Source: Inquilinus limosus
GTDB lineage: Bacteria > Pseudomonadota > Alphaproteobacteria > DSM-16000 > Inquilinaceae
Reading direction: 5' to 3'
Length of the DNA: 40,956 nt
NCBI GenBank assembly: GCA_019508225.1
Contig: JAEKLZ010000158.1
Location: 1-40,956, forward strand
Made by a program: the position numbers and the translations under genes. The notes beneath the pieces are model-generated. The model was not told the origin of the DNA and made no database searches. It saw nothing but the letters and a program-made list of their open reading frames with translations. Position 1 is the first letter of the stretch. Each line of letters begins with the position of its first letter. Positions 13,583 through 23,968 of this stretch are shown here, piece after piece.

Positions 13583-15043
13583 TCAGGCGCCGGTGCCGGT
13601 GTCGGCGTCGGTGTCGGCAGCCTTCGTCTCGGCGCCCTCGGTCTCGGCAGCGGCCTTCTTGGCCGGCTTCCGCTTGGCAGGCTTGGCTTCCTCGGCCGCC
13701 TTGGCCTCGGTCGCCTCGTCCTCGTCCGGGTCGCGGGCCAGCTCTTCCGGCGTCACGACGGTGTCGTTGACCTTGATCTTGCCGAGGATCAGGTCGACGA
13801 CCTTCTCCTCGAACAGTGGCGCGCGCAGATTCTCGATCGCCTGCGGGTTCTGGCGGAAGAAGTCCACTACCTGCTGCTCCTGGCCCGGATAGCGGCGGGC
13901 CTCGGTGATCAGGGCGCGGTTCAGCTCTTCCTGCGTCACCTCGACGTTCTCGGCGCGGCCGATCTCGGCGAACAGCAGGCCCAGGCGGACGCGGCGCTCG
14001 GCGATGGCGCGATACTCGGCCTTCAGCTCGTCCTCCGGCTTGTTCTTGTCCGGATTGTCGTCGCCGCCGGTTTCGATCGACTGCTGCACCTGCTTCCAGA
14101 TCTGGTCGAATTCGAGGTCGACCATGCCCTGCGGCACGGCGAAATCGACCAGCTCGGCCAGCTTGTCGAGCAGCGCGCGCTTGGCGCGCAGGCGCGACAC
14201 CCGGCCGAACTCCTGCTCGGTCTGGCCCTTGACCGCGTTGCGCAGGCCCTCGAGATCCTCGAAGCCCAGCTCCTTGGCGAAATCCTCGTTCACCTCGGGC
14301 ACCACGCCCTTCTCGATCGACTTGACGTCGACCTCGAACACCGCCGGCTTCCCGGCGTGATCGGCGCTCTGATACTCCTCGGGGAAGCTCAGCGAGACGG
14401 TGACGTGCTCGCCCGCCTTCTTGCCGACCAGCTGCTCCTCAAAGCCCGGGATGAAGCGGCCCGAGCCGATCTCGAGCCGGTGATCCTTGCCCGACATCTC
14501 CTCGCTCGGCGCGGCGCCGTCGAGGCTGCCCTCGAAGTCGATGACGGCGACGTCACCGGTCTCGATGCCGCGCTCCTCGGTGACCGGCTCGAACTTGCGG
14601 CGGGTCTCGGCGATGCGCTGCAGTCCGGCGGCGATCTGCTCGTCGGTCACTTCGGCGACCGGGCGCTCGATCTCGACGCTGTCGAAGGCCGGCGCGGTGA
14701 TGTCCGGCAGCACCTCGACATCGACCTTGTATTCGAGGTCCTTGCCCTCGTCGAAGCTGGTCACCTCGACCTTCGGGCGCAGGGCCGGGCGCAGGTTGCG
14801 CTCGTCCAGGGCCTGGCGGGTGCCTTCGTCGACGGCCCCTTCCAAGACCTCGCCCATGACCGACTTGCCGTAGCGCTGCTTCATCAGCGCCACCGGCACC
14901 TTGCCGGGGCGGAAGCCCGGGAGCTTCACACGGCCCGCGAGCTTGACGAGCTCCGTCTGGACGCGCTGTTCGATGTCGGCCGCAGGCACGACGATCTTGA
15001 ACTCGTGCCGCAGACCCTCGGTGCTGGTTTCGATCACTTGCAT
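13583..15043 (-). CDS. tig: Trigger factor (ribosome-associated chaperone)
   Basis: Chaperone that binds nascent chains at the ribosome exit tunnel; 486 residues. The ribosome-docking motif is GFRPGKVP at residues 43-50. An FKBP-type prolyl isomerase domain follows (GDVAVIDFEGSLDG to FPEEYQSADHAGK). The helical C-terminal chaperone domain is present. The last 50 or so residues form an Ala/Lys/Glu/Thr-rich low-complexity tail, longer than in E. coli (432 residues). The ATG is at 15043. It lies just after tRNA-Leu on the same strand. Confidence 0.97.
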   Translation of the reverse strand: MQVIETSTEGLRHEFKIVVPAADIEQRVQTELVKLAGRVKLPGFRPGKVPVALMKQRYGKSVMGEVLEGAVDEGTRQALDERNLRPALRPKVEVTSFDEGKDLEYKVDVEVLPDITAPAFDSVEIERPVAEVTDEQIAAGLQRIAETRRKFEPVTEERGIETGDVAVIDFEGSLDGAAPSEEMSGKDHRLEIGSGRFIPGFEEQLVGKKAGEHVTVSLSFPEEYQSADHAGKPAVFEVDVKSIEKGVVPEVNEDFAKELGFEDLEGLRNAVKGQTEQEFGRVSRLRAKRALLDKLAELVDFAVPQGMVDLEFDQIWKQVQQSIETGGDDNPDKNKPEDELKAEYRAIAERRVRLGLLFAEIGRAENVEVTQEELNRALITEARRYPGQEQQVVDFFRQNPQAIENLRAPLFEEKVVDLILGKIKVNDTVVTPEELARDPDEDEATEAKAAEEAKPAKRKPAKKAAAETEGAETKAADTDADTGTGA

Positions 15044-15105
15044 CGGTCTTCAGGAATCCGTCGATGTGACAGGTCGGTGGTGCTGTGCCCTGTCGGGATG
15101 TTCAT

Positions 15106-15190
15106 TGGTGCGGGCGGAGGGATTTGAACCCCCACGGCTTTCGCCGCTGGAACCTAAATCCAGTGCGTCTACCAATTCCGCCACGCCCGC
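15106..15190 (-). tRNA. tRNA-Leu (TAG)
   Basis: Type II tRNA of 85 bases with encoded CCA (15106-15108) and a variable arm. The acceptor GCGGGCG pairs with CGCCCGC. The anticodon stem CTGGA/TCCAG encloses TTTAGGT, anticodon TAG for leucine. The T-loop is GGTTCAAATCC. It lies 62 bases upstream of tig. Confidence 0.97.
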
Positions 15191-15324
15191 GAAGACCCCC
15201 ACCCCTGCGCACCCCCGAAAACACGCACAAAACGGCGCGCAGCGAAGGGAGTCGGCCCTGCGAAGGGGCGGTCATAGCACAGGGTTTTTGCGGGCGACAG
15301 GCAAAACGCGGGCGGCCGGACGGC

Positions 15325-16788
15325 TCACGGCCGGCCGGACAGGCGGTCCAGGACGGCCGGCAGGGCGTCGATCACATCCTCGGCGATCAGCCCCGCGCCG
15401 GCCCGCTGCGCCGCGGCACCGTGCAGCCAGACGGCGGCGCAGGCGGCCTCGAAGCCGGGCATGCCCTGTGCCTTCAGCCCCAGCACGATGCCGGCCAGGA
15501 CGTCGCCGGTGCCGCCGGTGGCCAGGGTCGGCGGCGCGTTGGCGTTGATCGCGGCCCGGCCGTCCGGCGCGGCGATGATGGTGTCCGCCCCCTTCAGCAC
15601 CACCACGGCGCCGACCAGGGCCGCGGCCTGGCGGGTCCGGACCAGGCGCGGCGCATCGGCCTTGCCGAACAGCCGGTCGAACTCGCCCTGATGCGGCGTC
15701 AGCGCGCAGTCGGCATCCAGCAGCCCGGCCAGGACCTGCGGCTCGCCGGCGTAGCTGGCGAGGCCGTCGGCATCGAGCACCAGCGACTTGCCGGCGCCGC
15801 GCACTGCCACAACTGCCTGGCGCAGCGCCGGTCCGGCCCCGCCGCCGGGGCCGATCAGCACAGGGCCGAGGCGCCGGTCGGCCAGCAGCCCGTCCCAGCG
15901 CTCGGTCGGCAGCGCCATGGCGCCGGGCCAGTCGGCGCGGAAGGCCGGCAGCGCCGCCTCGGGCGCGACCACGGTCAGCAGGCCGGCGCCGGTCCGCCGC
16001 GCCGACCGCGCCGCCAGTCGGGCCGCGCCGGTCAGGCTGCCGCCGGCCAGGATCAGCGGATGACCGCGGTCGTATTTGTGCTGCGCCGGCGCCGCATGCG
16101 GCAGGGCGGCGCGCCACAGCGCCGGCCCGTTCTCGTGCAGGCCCGGTCCGATCGCGTCGAGCACCGCGGCATCGATGCCGATATCGGCCACCCGGGTCTC
16201 GCCGCACAGGGTGCGGCCGGGCAGCAGCCAATGGCCGGGCTTGCGGCGGAAGAAGGTAACGGTCAGCGCCGCCGGCGCCACCGGCCCGGGTGCCGAGCCG
16301 TCATCGCCGAACAGTCCGCTGGGCACGTCGACCGCGACCACCGGCAGGCCCGAGCCCGCCACCGCCTCGATCAGGGCCGCGGCCTTGCCCTCCGGCGCCC
16401 GGTTCAGCCCGGCGCCGAACAGCGCGTCGACCACCAGCCCGGCACCCTCCAGCACCGCGGGATCGGCAGGCTCCACCCTGCCCTGCCACTGCACCGCCGC
16501 CTCGGCCGCGTCGCCGCGCAGGGCCTTGATCGGGACCAGCGAGGCCAGCCGTACCGGCCAGCCCTGCCCCGCCAGCAGCCGGGCGATGACCCAGCCGTCG
16601 CCGCCATTGTTGCCGGGGCCGCACAGCACCGCGACCGGGCGCGGCGACCAGCGGGCGCGGATCGCCCGCGCCACCGCCGCCCCTGCCCGCTCCATCAGCA
16701 CGATGCCGGGGGTGCCGGCGGCAATGGTGCGGCGGTCGGCCTCGGCCATCTCCGCCGCGGTCAGCAGGACGAGGTCGGAGATCGTCAC
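15325..16788 (-). CDS. nnr: Bifunctional NAD(P)H-hydrate epimerase / ADP-dependent NAD(P)H-hydrate dehydratase
   Basis: Metabolite-repair enzyme that converts damaged NAD(P)H hydrates back to NAD(P)H; 487 residues. The N-terminal YjeF_N epimerase domain contains CGPGNNGGDGWV and VDALFGAGL. The C-terminal ribokinase-like dehydratase domain contains ILAGGSLTGAARLA, LTPHQGEFDRLF, VLKGADTII and the ATP/ADP site TGGTGDVLAG. The start is GTG at 16788, which overlaps the aldolase stop as GTGA, so the two genes are translationally coupled. The frame is open upstream, but that part is inside the aldolase gene. Confidence 0.95.
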   Translation of the reverse strand: MTISDLVLLTAAEMAEADRRTIAAGTPGIVLMERAGAAVARAIRARWSPRPVAVLCGPGNNGGDGWVIARLLAGQGWPVRLASLVPIKALRGDAAEAAVQWQGRVEPADPAVLEGAGLVVDALFGAGLNRAPEGKAAALIEAVAGSGLPVVAVDVPSGLFGDDGSAPGPVAPAALTVTFFRRKPGHWLLPGRTLCGETRVADIGIDAAVLDAIGPGLHENGPALWRAALPHAAPAQHKYDRGHPLILAGGSLTGAARLAARSARRTGAGLLTVVAPEAALPAFRADWPGAMALPTERWDGLLADRRLGPVLIGPGGGAGPALRQAVVAVRGAGKSLVLDADGLASYAGEPQVLAGLLDADCALTPHQGEFDRLFGKADAPRLVRTRQAAALVGAVVVLKGADTIIAAPDGRAAINANAPPTLATGGTGDVLAGIVLGLKAQGMPGFEAACAAVWLHGAAAQRAGAGLIAEDVIDALPAVLDRLSGRP

Positions 16789-17570
16789 CGGCTCAGCTTC
16801 CCGACCGCCTCCTTGAAGGCGGCGAGGTCCGCCCGGGCGGCGTCGCGCAGCAAGGTGATCTCGGCCGGGCCGATGACGATGCGGCAGCCGTCCCGCACCA
16901 TCTCGGCCGGCGAGCGGCCCAGCGAAGGCAGCGAGCCGAGCCATTTGCTGCTGTCCTGGATGGCGCGTTCGGCCCGGCGAATCGTGTCGCGCACCTCCGG
17001 GTCGTCGAAGCGGCCGAGCTTGCCCAGGCTGCCGGACAGGTCCCAGGGGCCGATGAACAGCCCGTCGACGCCGTCGACCGCGGCGATGTCGGGAATCGCC
17101 TCGACCGCCTGCCGGGTCTCGATCTGGCACAGGATCAGGAGGTTGTCCGAGATGGTCTGCTGGTAGTCGGGCGCCAGGCCGAAATCGGCGCCGCGGGCAA
17201 TGCCGTAGGCGACGCCGCGGATGCCGGCCGGCGGATAGCGGCAGGCGGCGACCGCGGCCTGAGCCTCTTCCTTGGAATTGACCTGCGGCACCATCACGCC
17301 CTCGGCGCCGATGTCGAGGATACGCTTGGCGTAGACCGGGTCGTTCCAGGGCATGCGGATGATACCGGTGGCCGGGGTGCCGGCCAGGGCCTGTAGGCTG
17401 GGCACCGCATCGGCGACCGAGGCCGGCCCATGCTCATGGTCGAGCAGCACGATGTCGTAGCCGGCGAGGCCGAGCAGCTCGGTGATCAGCGAGTGGCCGA
17501 TGCCCTGCCAGCAGCCATAGACGGGCTCGCCCGCCCGCAGCTTCCGTTTCGCGGCGTTCGGTCGATACAA
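16785..17570 (-). CDS. HpcH/HpaI aldolase/citrate lyase family protein
   Basis: Class II (metal-dependent) pyruvate aldolase family; the substrate cannot be told from sequence. Family motifs are LLDHEHGPAS, GAEGVMVPQVNSKEEA, QIETRQAVEA and GVDGLFIGPWDLSGSLG, which carry the metal-binding Glu and Asp. The start is judged to be TTG at 17570, because GGAGGAGG (17576-17583) lies five bases before it. Longer in-frame starts would run into tRNA-His. This gives 261 residues, the normal family length. The stop overlaps the GTG of nnr. A role in 2-keto-3-deoxy or hydroxy-dioate breakdown is possible but not shown. Confidence 0.88.
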   Translation of the reverse strand: MYRPNAAKRKLRAGEPVYGCWQGIGHSLITELLGLAGYDIVLLDHEHGPASVADAVPSLQALAGTPATGIIRMPWNDPVYAKRILDIGAEGVMVPQVNSKEEAQAAVAACRYPPAGIRGVAYGIARGADFGLAPDYQQTISDNLLILCQIETRQAVEAIPDIAAVDGVDGLFIGPWDLSGSLGKLGRFDDPEVRDTIRRAERAIQDSSKWLGSLPSLGRSPAEMVRDGCRIVIGPAEITLLRDAARADLAAFKEAVGKLSR

Positions 17571-17627
17571 GGCAGCCTCCTCCGATGCGGTGGAGACAGG
17601 CGTATCAGAGGATGGCGGGAAGGGAAA

Positions 17628-17704
17628 TGGGGCGACCAACGGGGCTCGAACCCGCGACATCTCGGACCACAACCGAGTGCTCTACCAGCTGAGCTATGGC
17701 CGCC
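17628..17704 (-). tRNA. tRNA-His (GTG)
   Basis: The gene is 77 bases long, including the extra 5' G(-1) at 17704 that pairs with C73, plus encoded CCA (17628-17630). The acceptor GCGGCCA pairs with TGGTCGC. The anticodon loop TTGTGGT gives GTG for histidine. The T-loop is GGTTCGAGCC. It stands alone, 57 bases upstream of the aldolase start. Confidence 0.97.
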
Positions 17705-17722
17705 ACAGCATTTGCGGCGGCT

Positions 17723-17751
17723 CATATGAGGCATCGCCGCGACGGCGTCAA
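17723..17751 (-). promoter_or_regulatory. Promoter of tRNA-His
   Basis: On the minus strand TTGACG (17746-17751) is followed after 17 bases by CATATG (17723-17728), or after 16 by TCATAT. The expected start lies roughly 10 bases before the mature tRNA. The region also separates the tRNA from the divergent aminotransferase gene. Confidence 0.5.
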
Positions 17752-17853
17752 GCGCAAGACGCATTCCCGCCCGTCGGAGGCGCTGCGGGGCATGACCTCA
17801 GCGGTTTCGAGGGGCATAGTCCGCCCCGACACAACTCAGCAGGGTAAGGCACG

Positions 17854-19020
17854 ATGCTCATCCAGTCGGCCGCCATGGCCAATCTCGGCACAGAGACCGC
17901 GTTCGACGTGCTGGCGCGGGCCCAGGCGCTGGCGGCGCAGGGCCGCGACATCATCAATCTCGGCATCGGCCAGCCCGATTTCCGCACCCCCGACCACATC
18001 GTCGAGGCGGCGGTGAAGGCGCTGCGCGACGGCCATCACGGCTACACCCCGGCCGGCGGCATCCCGGCGCTGCGCCGGGCGGTGGCCGACGACCTGGAGG
18101 CCCGGCGCGGCGTCACGGTCGATCCGGACGACGTGGTGATCATGCCCGGCGGCAAGGTGACGATGTGGTTCGCCATCCTGATGTTCGGCGAGCCGGGGGC
18201 CGAGATCCTGTACCCCAACCCCGGATTCCCGATCTACGAATCCGCCATCCGCTTCACCGGGGCGACGCCGGTGCCGGTGCGGCTGCGCGAGGAGAACGGA
18301 TTCGCCTTCTCGGCCGAGGAGGTGCTGGCCCAGATCACGCCGCGCACCCGCCTCCTGATCATCAACAGCCCGGCCAACCCGACCGGCGGCCTGGTGCCGA
18401 AGGCCGAGCTGGACCGCCTCGCGGCAGGGCTGGAGCGGCACCCGCATGTCGCGGTGCTGAGCGACGAGATCTACAGCCGCATCCTCTACGATGGGGCCGA
18501 GCACAGCTGCTTCCTCACCTACCCCGCCCTGCGCGACCGGGTGATTCTGCTGGACGGCTGGTCCAAGACCTACGCCATGACCGGCTGGCGGCTGGGCTGG
18601 AGCGTGTGGCCCAAGGCGCTGCGCGAGGGCGCGACGCGGCTGGCCGTGAACTCCCACTCCTGCGTCAACGCTTCCGCCCAATATGCCGGCATCGCCGCGC
18701 TGCAGGGGCCGCAGGACGCGGTCGACACCATGTGCGCCGCCTTCGCCGAGCGCCGCCGCGTGGTGGTCGACTCGCTGAACCGGCTGCCGGGCGTGCGCTG
18801 CGTCGAGCCGGGCGGCGCCTTCTACGCCTTCCCCAACATCAGCGGCACCGGCCTGTCTGCCAAGGCGCTGCAGACAAGACTGCTGGAGGACTGCGGCGTC
18901 GCCACCATCGCCGGCACCAGCTTCGGCGCCATGGGCGAAGGCTTCCTGCGGCTGTCCTATGCCAACAGCGTCGACGCGATCCGACAGGCGATCGACCGGA
19001 TGGCCGGCGCCCTGGCTTGA
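17854..19020 (+). CDS. Class I pyridoxal-phosphate aminotransferase
   Basis: Fold-type I PLP enzyme of 388 residues, most like aspartate/aromatic aminotransferases of the Ib group. Visible motifs are INLGIGQPDFRTP at the N-terminus, NSPANPTGG, LSDEIYSRILYDG (the Asp that contacts PLP), the Schiff-base Lys in GWSKTYAMTGWRLGW, and the C-terminal EGFLRLSYANS with the carboxylate-binding Arg. The ATG at 17854 has TAAGG just upstream; a second ATG at 17875 is possible. The amino-acid substrate is not certain. The downstream glnB-glnA pair has its own promoter. Confidence 0.92.
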   Translation: MLIQSAAMANLGTETAFDVLARAQALAAQGRDIINLGIGQPDFRTPDHIVEAAVKALRDGHHGYTPAGGIPALRRAVADDLEARRGVTVDPDDVVIMPGGKVTMWFAILMFGEPGAEILYPNPGFPIYESAIRFTGATPVPVRLREENGFAFSAEEVLAQITPRTRLLIINSPANPTGGLVPKAELDRLAAGLERHPHVAVLSDEIYSRILYDGAEHSCFLTYPALRDRVILLDGWSKTYAMTGWRLGWSVWPKALREGATRLAVNSHSCVNASAQYAGIAALQGPQDAVDTMCAAFAERRRVVVDSLNRLPGVRCVEPGGAFYAFPNISGTGLSAKALQTRLLEDCGVATIAGTSFGAMGEGFLRLSYANSVDAIRQAIDRMAGALA

Positions 19021-19527
<507 letters not shown>

Positions 19528-19603
19528 GCGTCGGCCCGTACAGCCGCCCAAGAACGCCTCTCAAGAAACGCAAACACAGTCCGAAACACAGGAAAAAAAC
19601 ATC

Positions 19604-21016
<1,413 letters not shown>

Positions 21017-21039
21017 CCGGACCGGTTTCGACCGGAGAG

Positions 21040-21067
21040 AACCCCGCCGGAGACGGCGGGGTTTTTT
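21040..21067 (+). terminator. Rho-independent terminator of glnA
   Basis: A 10-bp perfect stem (21040-21049 with 21054-21063; AACCCCGCCG/CGGCGGGGTT) with a GAGA loop is followed by six T. It starts 24 bases after the glnA stop. Confidence 0.95.
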
Positions 21068-21113
21068 CTTGCGCGGATGACCACCTGGAGAGGCTTGCGG
21101 TTGCTCGCGGCAC

Positions 21114-21135
21114 CTGCTGATATCGTTGTCAGCAG
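21114..21135 (+). promoter_or_regulatory. 7-bp inverted repeat upstream of potA (possible operator)
   Basis: CTGCTGA (21114-21120) and TCAGCAG (21129-21135) are perfect reverse complements around eight bases. The left arm overlaps a weak promoter-like pair, TTGCGG-N17-TGATAT. It lies 120 bases before potA and could be a repressor site. Confidence 0.3.
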
Positions 21136-21255
21136 CGCAGCGGCCGGAAGCGGGAAACCACAGGGGCCCGGCCGGCCAGGCGCGGTGCCGCCAGGGGTCC
21201 CCGACGGTCCGCCCCCGAGGTCTCGCGCCCTGCCGCAACAAGAAACGAGGCCATT

Positions 21256-22284
21256 TTGACAGGGACGGCAATCGACGTTGTCGACGTGACCAAGGTGTTC
21301 GGCAGCGAGCAGAGCGGGGCAGTCCGGGCCCTGAGTGGCGTCTCGGTCCAGATCCGGGACAACGAGTTCTTCACCCTTCTCGGCCCGTCCGGCTGCGGCA
21401 AGACCACGCTCTTGCGCATGATCGCCGGCTTCGAGGAGCCGACCAGCGGCCACATCCTGCTGCACGGCAAGCCGATCGAGGGGCTGCCGCCGCACAAGCG
21501 GCCGGTCAACACGGTGTTCCAGAGCTACGCCTTGTTCCCGCACATGACGGTGCGCGAGAACATCCGCTTCGGCCTGGAGATGAAGGGTGTCGACCGCGCC
21601 CGGGCAGATGCCCGTGTCGCCGAGATGATCGCCCTGGTCAAGCTGGGTGGGATGGAGCACCGCAAGCCGGCGCAGCTGTCCGGCGGACAGCAGCAGCGCG
21701 TCGCCCTGGCCCGCGCCCTGGCCAGCGAGCCGCAGGTGCTGCTGCTGGACGAACCGCTGTCGGCCCTCGACCTCAAGCTGCGCAAGGAGATGCAGATCGA
21801 GCTGAAGCGGCTGCAGACCGAGACCGGCATCACCTTCATCTTCGTCACCCACGACCAGGAGGAGGCGCTGACGATGTCGGACCGGATCGCGGTGATGAGC
21901 CAGGGCGAGATCCTGCAGATCGGCGGCCCGCGCGACATCTACGACCGGCCCGAGCGGCGCTTCGTCGCCCATTTCATCGGCGAGACCAACTTCTTCGACG
22001 GCCCCCTCGCCGCCCGCCTCGGCTGCGCCGACGGCGCGACCATGGCGGTACGGCCGGAGCGGATCCTGCTGACGCCTGAGCCCGGGCCGGGCAGCCTGTC
22101 CGGGACGGTGGAGACGGTGGTCTATGTCGGCACCGACACCACTTACCACATCCGCCTGACCGAGGACGGGGCGCTGGTCACCGCCCGGCTGCAGAACCGG
22201 ACCGGGGCGCCGCAGAGCTTCCAGCCCGGCGACCGGGTCGGGATCGCGGTGCCGGCCGGCGCCGGCCACGCTTTGGCCGATTGA
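21256..22284 (+). CDS. potA: Spermidine/putrescine ABC transporter, ATP-binding protein
   Basis: Cytoplasmic ATPase of a polyamine importer; 342 residues. Walker A is GPSGCGKTT (near 43-51), the Q-loop is [14 protein letters not shown], the ABC signature LSGGQQQR, Walker [13 protein letters not shown], and the switch His lies in [10 protein letters not shown]-terminal TOBE-like domain follows ([10 protein letters not shown]). The start is TTG at 21256 with GAGG five bases before it; no ATG fits. It is the first gene of potA-potB-potC-potD1-potD2, and its stop overlaps a possible TTG start of potB. Confidence 0.94.
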   Translation: MTGTAIDVVDVTKVFGSEQSGAVRALSGVSVQIRDNEFFTLLGPSGCGKTTLLRMIAGFEEPTSGHILLHGKPIEGLPPHKRPVNTVFQSYALFPHMTVRENIRFGLEMKGVDRARADARVAEMIALVKLGGMEHRKPAQLSGGQQQRVALARALASEPQVLLLDEPLSALDLKLRKEMQIELKRLQTETGITFIFVTHDQEEALTMSDRIAVMSQGEILQIGGPRDIYDRPERRFVAHFIGETNFFDGPLAARLGCADGATMAVRPERILLTPEPGPGSLSGTVETVVYVGTDTTYHIRLTEDGALVTARLQNRTGAPQSFQPGDRVGIAVPAGAGHALAD

Positions 22285-22295
22285 GGGCGGCGGCG

Positions 22296-23186
22296 ATGGC
22301 GCGCGGCAAATCGCTGAAGACCCTGGGCCTGATCGGCGTCCCGGTCGGCTTCATCCTGGTCTTCTTCATCGTCCCGCTGGCGATCATGGCGGCCGTCTCG
22401 GTCGCCGAGCGTGGCCAGTTCGGCGGGGTGCAGTGGAACACCTTCTCGATCGACGCCTATGTCCGCTTCTTCTATGAGCGCGACTTCGACGACAGCCTGA
22501 TCTGGAACCCGGCCTATGCCCAGATCCTGCTGCGCTCGGTCTGGCTGTCGCTGCTGACCACGGTGCTGTGCGTGCTGATCGGCTTCCCGACCGCGCTGTA
22601 CATGGCGATGCAGCCGCCGCCGCGGCGCAACCTGCTGATCTTCCTGGTCACCATCCCGTTCTGGACCAACCTGCTGGTGCGCAACTACGCCTGGATCCTG
22701 ATGCTGCGCTCCGGCGGGCTGCTCGATTCGGCGCTGCAGAGCTTGGGGTTGACCACCGGGTCGCTGAACCTGATGTACACCGAGACGGCGATCGCCATCG
22801 GCCTCACCTACTCCTTCCTGCCCTTCATGGTGCTGCCGATCTATTCCAGCCTGGAGAAGCTGGATTTCCGGCTGGTCGAGGCCGCCTACGACCTGGGCGC
22901 CGACAAGTGGCGGGCGCTGCGCCGGATCGTCATCCCGCTGGCCATGCCGGGCATTGCCGCCGGCGCCATCCTGGTCTTCATCCCCTGCCTCGGCGCCTAC
23001 GTGACGCCGGACCTCCTGGGCGGGTCGAAGTCGATGATGATCGGCAACCTGATCCAGAACCAGTTCGGCTCGGGCCGCAACTGGCCGTTCGGGGCCGCTT
23101 TGTCCTTCGCCCTGCTGGCCATCGTGCTGCTGGCGATGATGCTGTACCTGATCCGCTTCCGCGGCGCGCCGCAGGTGGCGAAATGA
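22296..23186 (+). CDS. potB: Spermidine/putrescine ABC transporter, permease PotB
   Basis: Inner-membrane permease of 296 residues with about six membrane helices. The EAA loop that contacts the ATPase reads LVEAAYDLGADKWRALRRIVIPLAMPGI. The start is taken as ATG at 22296; a TTG at 22281 overlapping the potA stop is an alternative. The end overlaps potC by four bases (ATGA). Confidence 0.93.
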   Translation: MARGKSLKTLGLIGVPVGFILVFFIVPLAIMAAVSVAERGQFGGVQWNTFSIDAYVRFFYERDFDDSLIWNPAYAQILLRSVWLSLLTTVLCVLIGFPTALYMAMQPPPRRNLLIFLVTIPFWTNLLVRNYAWILMLRSGGLLDSALQSLGLTTGSLNLMYTETAIAIGLTYSFLPFMVLPIYSSLEKLDFRLVEAAYDLGADKWRALRRIVIPLAMPGIAAGAILVFIPCLGAYVTPDLLGGSKSMMIGNLIQNQFGSGRNWPFGAALSFALLAIVLLAMMLYLIRFRGAPQVAK

Positions 23187-23965
23187 GCAACCGCCTCCGC
23201 TCGTTCCCCGGCGTCCGCGCCACCGCCTGGGTCTTCTTCGCCTATCTCTACATCCCGATCGTCGTGCTGCTGGTGCTGGCCTTCAACGCCGGCAGCTCGG
23301 CCACGATCTGGGAGGGGTTCAGCACCCGCTGGTTCGGCGTGGTGCTGGGCAACCCGGACATCCTGCGGGCGGCGAAGAACTCGCTGATCGTCGCGCTGTC
23401 GTCGTCCATCGTCGCGACGATCATGGCAATCCCCGCCGCGATCGGCATGGCGCGGCGGCGCTTCCGCGGCCAGACCGCGGTCAGCGCCCTAATCGCCCTG
23501 CCGCTGGTGGTGCCGGAGGTGGTGACCGCGGTGGCGACGCTGCTGTTCTTCAGCGCCATCGCCCTACCGCTGGGCCTGTTCACCATCATCCTGGCCCATA
23601 TCGTGTTCTGCATCCCCTTCGCCTACCTGCCGATCCGGGCCCGGCTGGAAGGGATGGATTCAAGCCTGGCCGAAGCCGCGTCCGACCTCTACGCCACGCC
23701 CTGGCGGGCCTTCCGCCGGGTGACGCTGCCGCTGCTGTGGCCCGGCATCCTGTCCGGGCTGATGCTGGCGTTCATCATCTCGCTCGACGATTTCGTCATC
23801 ACCTTCTTCGTCTCCGGCGCCGGGGCGACCACCCTGCCGATCTACATCTACGGCATGATCCGCATCGGCGTGACACCGGAGGTCAATGCCATCTCGGCGC
23901 TGATGCTGCTGATCTCGATCGTCTTCGTTGCCCTGTCCTGGGTGGTCGGACGGGCACGGAGCTGA
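23183..23965 (+). CDS. potC: Spermidine/putrescine ABC transporter, permease PotC
   Basis: Second inner-membrane permease of 260 residues. It has the N-terminal VFFAYLYIPIVVLLVLAFN helix and the EAA loop SLAEAASDLYATPWRAFRRVTLPLL. The conserved SLDDFVITFFVSG typical of PotC follows. Start ATG at 23183, coupled to potB by ATGA. The next ATG, at 23969, is three bases after its stop. Confidence 0.94.
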   Translation: MSNRLRSFPGVRATAWVFFAYLYIPIVVLLVLAFNAGSSATIWEGFSTRWFGVVLGNPDILRAAKNSLIVALSSSIVATIMAIPAAIGMARRRFRGQTAVSALIALPLVVPEVVTAVATLLFFSAIALPLGLFTIILAHIVFCIPFAYLPIRARLEGMDSSLAEAASDLYATPWRAFRRVTLPLLWPGILSGLMLAFIISLDDFVITFFVSGAGATTLPIYIYGMIRIGVTPEVNAISALMLLISIVFVALSWVVGRARS

Positions 23966-23968
23966 ACC

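Noticed and set aside
15314-15336. Terminator after nnr
   Set aside because: GGCCGG/CCGGCC pairs around an 11-base loop that includes the stop codon, with a short TTTT some bases later. Too weak to claim.
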